Positions 55,057-64,000 of a stretch of DNA of 64,000 bases are shown piece by piece. The DNA is from Thermoanaerobaculia bacterium (lineage in GTDB: Bacteria > Acidobacteriota > Thermoanaerobaculia > Multivoradales > Multivoraceae), in the NCBI GenBank assembly GCA_022823665.1, contig JAJEHN010000014.1:1-64000 (forward strand), written 5' to 3'. Both the position numbers and the translations under genes were made by a program. Numbering within the stretch: position 1 is the first letter of the stretch; every line of letters begins with the position of its first letter. Below the pieces are notes generated by a model. That model worked only from the letters and a program-made list of their open reading frames with translations, made no database searches and had not been told where the DNA came from.

Positions 55057-56364
55057 TCAGAGCCGTGATGGAGGCCCGTACACCGACGCCAGGACCTCCA
55101 TCGTGTGCCGCACCGGAACCGCGGCGCCCAGCCGCCGGAGGTGGCTCTCGATCTGGGTCAGGCAGCCGATGTTGCCGGTCGCGATCACGTCCGGTTCGCC
55201 TTCGAGCAGAGCTTCGGCCTTCCTGTGTCCCAGGCGCGCCGCGAGTTCCGGCTCCTCCAGGTTGTAGATCCCCGCCGAACCGCAGCAGATCTGCCAGTCG
55301 CGCGGCTCGACCAGGGTCAGGCCCGGCACCTGGGCCAGCAATCGCCTCGGCGCCGCTCGCTCCGACTGGGCGTGAGCGAGGTGACAGGCGTCGTGGTAAG
55401 CGACCCGCAGCGGTTCCGGCAGCGGCGGCGGCGCCTCGCTCTCGAGCGTGGCCAGGAACGTGGAGACGTCCCGCACCTTCGCGGCAAGGGCCAGCGCCGC
55501 CTCTTCTTCGGGCCGCCCGGCGAACAGAAGGCCGTACTCCTTGAGGCCCGAGCCGCAGCCCGCCGCGTTGGTCAGCACCGCGTCGACGTCCGCCAGCAAA
55601 CCCTCGGAACGGAAGATGCGCATCAGGGCGCCGGCCGATGCCCGGGCGCGCCGCGCATCGCCGGCGTGAAACGCCAGGGAGCCGCAGCACGCTTCCTCCC
55701 CGGGAACGACGACCTCGACGCCGCGACGGGTGAGCACGTCGATCGTCGCCTGGTGGATGCGCGGCGCCAGGACCTGCTGCGCGCAGCCGGCCAGGAGCGC
55801 AACCCGGGCGCGGCGCTCGCCCACCGCCGGAAACGTCCCGAACTGAACCTCGGCCCGGTCCGCGAACCGTGGCAGCAGGTCGAGCGACGCGGCGAGTCGC
55901 GCCGGCAACAGTGCGCGCAGCAACCCGCGGAGTGGCGTAGCCAGGCGGCCCAGGCGCAGCATCCAGCGCAACCGGGCGGGGCTCGCCAGACTGTCCAGCA
56001 TCAGGCCACGCCAGAAGCGGTCGAATCCCGAACGGCGACGGTTGCCCTCGGCGAGTTCGCGGAAGGGCATCAGCAGTTCCCCGTACTCGACCCCTGACGG
56101 GCAGGCCGTCACGCAGGACATGCAGCCGAGGCAAGGGTCGACGTGGCTCAGCGCCTCCTCCAGGTCGAGGTTGCCCTCGAGCACCTCCTTCATCAGCACG
56201 ATGCGGCCGCGCGGCGAGTCCATCTCCTCGCCGAGTTCGACGTAGGTCGGGCACGCCGGAAGGCAGAAACCGCAGTGGACGCAGGCCGAAACCGCGTTCG
56301 CCATCGGTCCTGCCGCGGCGCCGATCTCCGTTCGCAGCGCGTCCAGCTCGATCGCGTGCTGCAT
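55057..56364 (-). CDS. GlcF-like iron-sulfur oxidoreductase subunit
   Basis: 435-aa (Fe-S)-binding protein: two [4Fe-4S] motifs CVHCGFCLPACP and CLGCMSCVTACP in the first ~110 residues, then two CCG domains (EEACCGSLAFHAGD and WQICCGSAGIYNLEEPELAARLG, with YHDACHLAHAQ). This matches glycolate oxidase subunit GlcF. No GlcD/GlcE flavoprotein genes are in the window. Malate synthase is encoded just upstream (39 nt), which supports a glycolate-to-glyoxylate-to-malate route. The ATG at 56364 is chosen because the preceding residues are not conserved in the family. Confidence 0.9.
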   Translation of the reverse strand: MQHAIELDALRTEIGAAAGPMANAVSACVHCGFCLPACPTYVELGEEMDSPRGRIVLMKEVLEGNLDLEEALSHVDPCLGCMSCVTACPSGVEYGELLMPFRELAEGNRRRSGFDRFWRGLMLDSLASPARLRWMLRLGRLATPLRGLLRALLPARLAASLDLLPRFADRAEVQFGTFPAVGERRARVALLAGCAQQVLAPRIHQATIDVLTRRGVEVVVPGEEACCGSLAFHAGDARRARASAGALMRIFRSEGLLADVDAVLTNAAGCGSGLKEYGLLFAGRPEEEAALALAAKVRDVSTFLATLESEAPPPLPEPLRVAYHDACHLAHAQSERAAPRRLLAQVPGLTLVEPRDWQICCGSAGIYNLEEPELAARLGHRKAEALLEGEPDVIATGNIGCLTQIESHLRRLGAAVPVRHTMEVLASVYGPPSRL

Positions 56365-56403
56365 TGGGGCGAGCGTAGCGCAGCGACCGCGCTGCAAGGC
56401 CTC

Positions 56404-57975
<1,572 letters not shown>

Positions 57976-58192
57976 GCTGCCGTCTCCCCTAAGGCCGGCC
58001 TGTCGCCGGCGTCTCGTTTCCCCTTCTGCTGCAACCTGCCCAACCAGGACGCGTAGACCTGTCTGGCGAAGCGGCGGCAGCTTAGCGGAAGCGCCGGCGC
58101 CTCCTTCGGATGCCGCCCGGCCAGCCGGTGAACGTGAGACAATGCCGCGGCGCTGCTCGCCCCGGAGCGACGCGCCCCGACCGGAGGTTCCC

Positions 58193-61100
58193 ATGACCGT
58201 CACTTGTCAGATCCAGCGCGCGACGCGATGCGGCGTCGCCCTGCTCGCGCTCGCCGCCATGCCGACGCCGGGCCTTGCCCAGACCGGCGAGCCGACCAGG
58301 CTGCTGCGCTTCCCCGATCTCTCGGGCGATCGGGTCGCGTTCACCTACGCGGGCGACATCTGGCTCGCGCCTGCAGCCGGCGGCACGGCCACCCGCCTCA
58401 CCTCGCACCCGGGCCTGGAGCTGTTCGCCAAGTTCTCGCCGGACGGTTCACAGATCGCCTTCACCGGCCAGTACGACGGCGACGAACAGGTGTACGTCGT
58501 GCCGACAGCCGGCGGCGCTCCGCGACAACTGACCTTCTACCCGGCCGCCGGGCCGCCGGGCCGCTGGCGCCGCGCTGGGGCTACGACTACCAGGTCTACG
58601 GCTGGTCGCCGGACGGCAAGTCCGTGCTGTTCCGCTCGCTTCGCGACGGCTGGGACCTCGGCGACACGAAGCTCTTCCTGGTCGACGTCTCCGGCGGCCT
58701 GCCGCGGGCGCTGCCGATGCCCGAGTCGGGCGGCGGCGATCTCTCGCCCGACGGCAAGCGCATCGTCTACTCGCCGGTGACGCGGGACTTCCGGCACTGG
58801 AAACGCTACGAGGGAGGCTGGGCGCAGGATCTCTGGATCCTCGACATCGACAGCCTGGAGTCGATCCAGGTCACGAACCACAAGCGCTCCGACCGCGACC
58901 CGATGTGGATCGGCGACACGATCTACTTCTCCTCCGACCGTGACGGCACCCTGAACCTCTACGCCTACGACACGGCCTCGGGCGACATCGAGCAACTCAC
59001 CGAAGAGAACCGCTGGGATGTGCGCTGGCCCAGCGCCGACAAGTCGAACGGGCGGATCGTTTACGAGAAGGCCGGCTCGCTCGAGATCTTCGACACCGCC
59101 TCCGGTAGCGCGAGCGCCGTCCCCGTGCACGTGCCGACGGACCAGCTCGCCCGTCGGCCGAGCCGGGTCTCGGCGTCGAACCGGGTCTCCGGCTACTCGC
59201 TCAGCCCGAAGGCGAAGCGCGCCGCCTTCTCCGCCCGCGGTGACATCTTCAGCGTGCCGGTCGAGCACGGACCGACCCGCAACCTGACCCACAGCTCGGG
59301 CGCCAACGACCGCGGCCCCGCCTGGTCGCCCGACGGGCGGCGGATCGCCTTCACATCCGACCGCAGCGGAGAAACCGAGATCTGGGTGGTGGACCAGGAC
59401 GGCGGCGACGAACCGGTGCAACTCACCGAGGGCAGCGTCGGCCGCCACTACAACAACCTGCTCTGGGCCCCCGGCAGCGACCGCATCGCCTTCATCGACC
59501 AGCAGGGACGGCTCGGCATCGTCGACGCCAGCGATCGAAGCGGCGACGCCGCCGCGACCGGGCCGCGGGAGGTCATCGAGGTCGCCGACGACTCCCGGCC
59601 CTTCGGCACCAGCTACGACTGGTCGCCGAAGGGGGACTACCTGGCGGTCGAACTCGGCGACCCGAACGAGTTCGGCTCGATCCACCTGTTCGAGGTCGAG
59701 AGCCGGACGCTCACCCGCGTGACGTCCGAGATGTGGAATGACTTCTTCCCCGTCTTCGGCGCGGGCGGCGACTACCTCTACTTCCTCTCCGACCGTCAGT
59801 TCCAGCCGCAGATCGGCAGCTTCGAGTACAACTACGCCGCGGATCGCGAGACGTACATCTACGCGCTCGCCCTGCGCGAGGACACGGCCCATCCCTTCCC
59901 GCCGCGGAGCGACGAGGTCGAGATCGAGGAAGAGGACGAGGACGGCGACGCGGAAGGCGAGGAGGACGGCGACGGCGGCAAGGAGCACGAAAGCGACGAA
60001 GACAGCGACGAGGAAGACGGGAAGGACGGCGACCGGATCGACCTCGACGGCATCGCGGCGCGCGTGGCCCGCGTCCCGGTCGACGCGGACAACTACTTCG
60101 GCCTCGGCGCCGCAGAAGGCAAGCTGCTCTACGTGCGCGGCGGCGCCGGCTACCTGGGCCGCTCCTCCGACGTCCAGACCGAGGTCTTCTCGTACGACCT
60201 CGACAAGCGCGAAAGCAAGAGCCTGGCCAAGGGCATCGGCGGCCTGGTCCTTTCCGGCGACCGCAGGAAACTGCTGGTCAGCGAGCGCGGCAGCTTCCGG
60301 CTCCTCGACGTCGGCGGCGGCGAGGCGAAGACCCTCTCGCTCGCCGGCCTGACCGTCGACCGGGTGCCGGACGAGGAATGGGCCCAGATCTTCGACGAGG
60401 TGTGGCGGCGTTTCCGGGACTTCTTCTACGCCCCGAACATGCACGGCTACGACTGGGAGGCGCTGCGCGAGCAGTACCGCCCCCTGCTCGCCCACGTCGG
60501 CCATCGCAGCGACCTGAACTACCTGATGAGCGAGATGGTCGCCGAACTCAACGTGTCCCACGCTTACGTCAGCGGCGGCGACTGGGAGGCGCCGGACCGG
60601 CCACGCGCCGCCCTGCTCGGCGCCCGCTTCGAACTCGACGGGGACGCTGGCCGCTACCGGATCGCGCGCATCTTCGAAGGCCAGAACGAGGAGCCGCGCT
60701 ACCGCTCGCCGCTCACCGAGATCGGAGTCGGCATCGACGCGGGCGACTACCTGTTCGCGATCCAGGGCCGCGAGCTGACCCCGGACACGAACCCCTTCCA
60801 GCTCCTGCGCGAGGCCGGGCGGGGACCGCTGGAGCTGACCGTCGGTTCGAGCGCCGACCGCGGCGAGGCGAGGAACGTCCTCGTCGATCCGATCGCGAGC
60901 GAGGACGCGCTGATCTATCTCGCCTGGACCGAACGCGCCCGCGGCATCGTCGAGGAACTCGGCGGCGGCCGGATCGGCTACCTCCACATCCCCGACATGT
61001 CGGCGAGCGGCATCCGGGAGTGGATCAAGTGGTACTACGGCCAGGTCCGCAAGGACGCGATGGTCGTCGACGTCCGCTCGAACGGCGGCGGCAACGTGTC

Positions 61101-61575
61101 GCCGATGATCATCGAGCGGCTGCGGCGCGAGACGCTGATGCTCGACTTCGAGCGCAACCGCGACTCCGTCGACACCTCGCCCGGCGGGGTCTTCCACGGC
61201 CACCTCGTCTGCGTGATCGACGAGGACACCGCCTCGGACGGCGACCAGTTCGCGTACCAGTTCCGCCGAGCCGGGCTGGGACCGATCGTCGGCAAGCGAA
61301 GCTGGGGCGGCGTCGTCGGCATCTACGGCCGGGCGCCCCTGATCGACGGCGGTTCGGTCAACGTGCCCGAGGCCGGCTCCGCCGACCCGGAGGGCAACTG
61401 GGTGATCGAGGGCTATGGCGTCGACCCGGACATCGAGGTCACGAACCTCCCCCGCGACATCCTCGAGGGGCGGGACCCGCAACTCGCGAAAGCCGTCGAG
61501 CTCCTGCTCGAGAAACTGGCCGAGGATCCCCGCACACTGCCCGGCCGACCGGCCGATCCGATCAAGACGCCATAG
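58193..61575 (+). pseudogene. Tricorn-type S41 protease, frameshifted by an 8-bp tandem duplication
   Basis: The 5' part (58193 to about 58560) encodes a signal peptide ([17 protein letters not shown]) and the first propeller strands ([21 protein letters not shown]). The rest continues in another frame from about 58555: [26 protein letters not shown]40 propeller blades, an acidic run (~59920-60030), a PDZ-like region and the C-terminal S41 domain with VDVRSNGGGNVSP and nucleophile region DTASDGDQFAYQF. Removing one copy of the 8-bp repeat at 58543 restores a single 1124-aa frame reading [12 protein letters not shown], as in tricorn homologues. Either a recent inactivation, a slippage switch or a sequencing/assembly error. 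Confidence 0.85.
58543..58564 (+). repeat. 8-bp tandem repeat causing the frameshift
   Basis: GGCCGCCG occurs twice back to back (58543-58550 and 58551-58558) followed by a partial third unit GGCCGC (58559-58564). Loss or gain of one unit shifts the frame of the tricorn-type protease by 8 nt; with one unit fewer the downstream frame joins the signal-peptide frame exactly. Confidence 0.85.
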
Positions 61576-61684
61576 CATCCACGAACGAAACGCCTCCGCC
61601 ACTGGGTGCGCCGGCGCCCCCGCCGGCACCAGGCGCGATGCCGCGAAGCGGCGAGCCCGAGCCAATCCCATTCAGGAGAATCCC

Positions 61685-63070
61685 GTGTCGAAAAGCCTCG
61701 AATACCTCCTCGCCGCGACCCTTGCAGCGGCGCCCGCGGCCGCCGCCGACTCGAACGACGCCAACGACTGGCCCGGCTTCCGCGGCGCCGACGGCAGCGG
61801 CATCGCCCGTTCCGGTCCCGGCCCGGCGGCCGACCTCGACCTCGATCGCAACCTGCTCTGGAAGGCGAAGGTCGAGGGCCGCGGCCACTCCTCGCCCGTC
61901 GTGGCGGACGGCAGGGTGTTTCTGACCACGGCGATCGTGGGCGATGTCATTCCGGGCGCGGGACCGCCCGAGCACACCTTCGCGGGCCAGCCGTTCACGC
62001 ATCCCCAGTCCGTCGACGGAAACCGCCATCACACGATGAAGGTGATCGCCCTGGACGCCGACCACGGCGACCTGCTTTGGACTCACACGGCCTACGCGGG
62101 CCGCGTCTACGACGACCGCCACTCCGAATCGTCCTACGCTTCGCCCACGCCGGTCACCGACGGTGAACGGGTCTACGCCTACTTCGGCTCAGAGGGCGTC
62201 TACGCGTACACGGTCGACGGGGAGCCGGTCTGGGAGCGCGACATCGGCGACATCAAGACGGTCGGACTCGGCGTCGGCAGCTCGCCCGTGCTCCACGACG
62301 GCCTGCTGATCATCCTGGCCGACGAGGACAGCGGCGACGACTCCTTCATCGTCGCGCTCGACGCGGCGACCGGCGAAGAGGTCTGGAAGCGCGACCGGCC
62401 GGTGCAGGCGAGCTGGGCGACGCCCGTCCTCGCCGAGCACGAAGGTCAGGAGCAGTTGCTCACAAGCGGCAACGAACTGGTCATCGCCTACGACCCGGCG
62501 GACGGCAGCGAACTGTGGCGCGCGAAGGGCCTCGAGAACAACGCGATCCACATCCCGATGATCGTTGACGATCTGGCCGTCTTCACCTCCGGCTACCCCG
62601 CCAAGATCTCGTTCGCGATCCGGCTCGACAGCCGGGGCGACCTGACCCGCAGCGACGACGCGCGGGTCTGGACCTATCGCAAGGGCACCGGCTACGTGCC
62701 CTCGAACCTCCTCTACGACGGCCTGCTCTACCTGACGAACGACGGCGGCGTGATCACCTGTCTCGACGCGCGCAGTGGCGAAGTCGTCTACGAAGGCGGC
62801 CGGCTGCCCATCCGCGGCCGCTACTCCGCCTCCATGGTCGGCGGCGGCGGCCGCATCCTGATGGTCAACACCGACGGCGACGCGGCGCTTTTCCGCGCCG
62901 GCCACGAGCACGAGGTCCTCGGCAGCTTCTCGGTCGGCGAGTCGGTCTGGGCGACTCCCGCCATCGCCGGAGACCGGCTGTACGTCCGCGGACGGGAGCA
63001 CCTGTTCGCGTTCGGACCGGCCGCTGGAGAGAGCGACACGGCAACGGGGAGCGGCAGCGGCGCACCATGA
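61685..63070 (+). CDS. Exported PQQ-like beta-propeller protein
   Basis: 461-aa protein starting at GTG 61685 with AGGAG 7 nt upstream. Short signal peptide (YLLAATLAAAPAAAA), then WPGFRGADGSGIA and repeated PQQ-type blades: VIALDADHGDLLWTH, VYAYTVDGEPVWERDIG, IVALDAATGEEVWKRD, VIAYDPADGSELWRAKG, VITCLDARSGEVVYEGG. No dehydrogenase-type catalytic residues are recognised, so it is a propeller scaffold, periplasmic and perhaps PQQ-independent. It lies downstream of the protease on the same strand. Confidence 0.87.
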   Translation: MSKSLEYLLAATLAAAPAAAADSNDANDWPGFRGADGSGIARSGPGPAADLDLDRNLLWKAKVEGRGHSSPVVADGRVFLTTAIVGDVIPGAGPPEHTFAGQPFTHPQSVDGNRHHTMKVIALDADHGDLLWTHTAYAGRVYDDRHSESSYASPTPVTDGERVYAYFGSEGVYAYTVDGEPVWERDIGDIKTVGLGVGSSPVLHDGLLIILADEDSGDDSFIVALDAATGEEVWKRDRPVQASWATPVLAEHEGQEQLLTSGNELVIAYDPADGSELWRAKGLENNAIHIPMIVDDLAVFTSGYPAKISFAIRLDSRGDLTRSDDARVWTYRKGTGYVPSNLLYDGLLYLTNDGGVITCLDARSGEVVYEGGRLPIRGRYSASMVGGGGRILMVNTDGDAALFRAGHEHEVLGSFSVGESVWATPAIAGDRLYVRGREHLFAFGPAAGESDTATGSGSGAP

Positions 63071-63084
63071 TCTGACGGCGCGAT

Positions 63085-64000
63085 GTGAGCCCCGCACATC
63101 CCAGCACGGAGCCACGGTCGACGAGAAGCGCCGGGCGCGTCGCGGTCCTCCTGCCGTGCCTCAACGAGGAGGCGACGATCGGCAGCGTCGTGGGGCAGTT
63201 TCAGACGGCCCTGCCCGAGGCCTCCATCTACGTCTGCGACAACGGTTCGGAGGACGGTACCGCCGAAGCCGCCCGCAGGGCCGGCGCCGAGGTCATCGTC
63301 GCGGAAGCGCGCGGCAAGGGCCGGGCCGTGCGCCGCCTGTTCCAGGAAGTCGACGCCGATGTCTTCCTGATCGCCGACGGCGACGGCACCTACCACGCGG
63401 CCAGCGCCTGGCGTCTCGTTTCCACCCTGGCCGGCCGCTACCTGGACATGGTGGTGGCGGTTCGCCGGAGCACGGAGCCCGGCGCCTACACGCCGATTCG
63501 CCGCCTCGGCAACCGCCTCTTCAGCCTGCTCGCCCGGTGGCGCTGCCACCGAGCGGTCCGCGACCTGCTCTCCGGGTACCGTGCCTTCTCCCGCCGCTAC
63601 GTCGACGCCTTCCCGGCCCGCTCGGACGGCTTCGAGGTCGAGACGGAGATGACCCTGTTCGCCGCGTCGGCCGGAATGGCCTGGGACGAAATCGAGTGCC
63701 CCTACTTCGCGCGGCCGCCAGGGTCGCGAAGCAAACTGCACGCCTTTCGGGACGGTTTCCGAATCCTCCAGACGCTCCTCTGGGCGCCCGCCGCGGCCGC
63801 GGGTGAGCAGCGACTCGGAGGGTTGCGAGCCGCCGTCCTGGTGGCCGCGGTAACGATCGTCGCCACGGCCTCCTTCCTCGGCCTCAACTGGCTCGCGGCC
63901 AACGCCGATCCGGAACCCGTCGCCGACGCTCTCCGGGCCTCGTACGAGCACCCGGAACGCATTCTCGAGGACTCCGCCGAGCGCTTCAACGACTGCCTGC
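63085..64000 (+). CDS. Glycosyltransferase family 2 protein (partial, runs off the window)
   Basis: About 305 residues are visible from GTG 63085; the frame is open to the edge. An in-frame TGA at 63073-63075 limits the start to this GTG or downstream. GT-A features: VAVLLPCLNEEATIGSVV, IYVCDNGSEDGTAEAA, and DXD-like LIADGDGTYHAAS. DLLSGYRAFSRRYVDAFPARSDGFEVETEM is typical of DPM/DPG-synthase-like GT2 enzymes that act on polyprenyl phosphate. A hydrophobic segment (VLVAAVTIVATASFLGLNWL) near the visible end suggests a membrane anchor. Sugar and acceptor unknown. Confidence 0.88.
   Translation, partial: MSPAHPSTEPRSTRSAGRVAVLLPCLNEEATIGSVVGQFQTALPEASIYVCDNGSEDGTAEAARRAGAEVIVAEARGKGRAVRRLFQEVDADVFLIADGDGTYHAASAWRLVSTLAGRYLDMVVAVRRSTEPGAYTPIRRLGNRLFSLLARWRCHRAVRDLLSGYRAFSRRYVDAFPARSDGFEVETEMTLFAASAGMAWDEIECPYFARPPGSRSKLHAFRDGFRILQTLLWAPAAAAGEQRLGGLRAAVLVAAVTIVATASFLGLNWLAANADPEPVADALRASYEHPERILEDSAERFNDCL

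Noticed and set aside
58537..61671. 1044-aa ORF antisense to the tricorn-type protease
   Set aside because: No recognisable domains; composition (Val/Asp/Ala-rich) is that of a frame mirrored by GC-rich third positions. The plus strand has clear protease and propeller motifs.

Overview
The window is GC-rich, densely packed chromosomal DNA from a Gram-negative bacterium. The markers are an outer-membrane TonB-dependent receptor with an N-terminal carboxypeptidase-regulatory domain, a sulfatase/TPR lipoprotein, a tricorn-type S41 protease, an ECF sigma factor coupled to a VWA-domain protein, and PQQ-type propellers. This mix is typical of Acidobacteriota, but that placement is an inference from gene content. 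I see no phage, IS element, CRISPR array, tRNA or rRNA gene.

Layout. (1) 1-230: tail of an Ig-like repeat protein. (2) 277-9751: a branched-chain amino acid supra-operon, ilvE-ilvB-ilvH-ilvC-leuA-leuC-leuD-leuB. It is preceded by a promoter, a Val/Leu/Ile-rich leader peptide and an intrinsic terminator with a competing antiterminator, which is a classical ribosome-mediated attenuator. (3) 9.8-24.3 kb: regulators and housekeeping genes: a LuxR-type regulator, uppP, an FKBP, a two-component pair, a sulfatase/TPR lipoprotein, a methionine pair (homocysteine methyltransferase and O-acetylhomoserine sulfhydrylase), and the sigma/VWA couple. (4) 24.4-36.7 kb: sugar epimerase and VOC protein. Then a divergent block, probably for uptake and breakdown of an amino or amide compound: P1 peptidase, two SDRs, an SLC13 permease with four RCK_C domains and a TonB receptor on the minus strand, against an M20 hydrolase and a class III aminotransferase on the plus strand. 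A strong bidirectional hairpin closes the block. (5) 36.7-45 kb: thiolase plus an HMG-CoA-synthase-like/DUF35 fusion, a solute-binding lipoprotein, a histidine phosphatase, a thioredoxin-like protein, and, divergent from it, a UGSC-type gene with an in-frame TGA read as selenocysteine and a SECIS-like hairpin directly after it, followed by an MBL hydrolase. (6) 44.8-49.3 kb: a CoxG/S/L/M-type molybdenum hydroxylase operon. (7) 49.3-50.2 kb: two inverted copies of a structured palindromic element around a small TPR gene. (8) 50.3-58 kb: acyl-CoA dehydrogenase, pyruvate kinase, GAPDH and an apparently catalytically dead GAPDH paralogue, a GlcF-like Fe-S protein and malate synthase. (9) 58.2-64 kb: a tricorn-type protease frameshifted by an 8-bp tandem duplication, a PQQ-propeller protein and a glycosyltransferase cut by the window edge.

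The strongest observations are the selenocysteine gene, the ilv/leu attenuator, the palindromic repeats whose arms differ between copies but stay perfectly complementary within each copy, the pseudo-GAPDH overlapping a true GAPDH, and the HMGCS-like protein whose catalytic Cys position is Thr. All functional calls come from reading the sequence; no database search was run.
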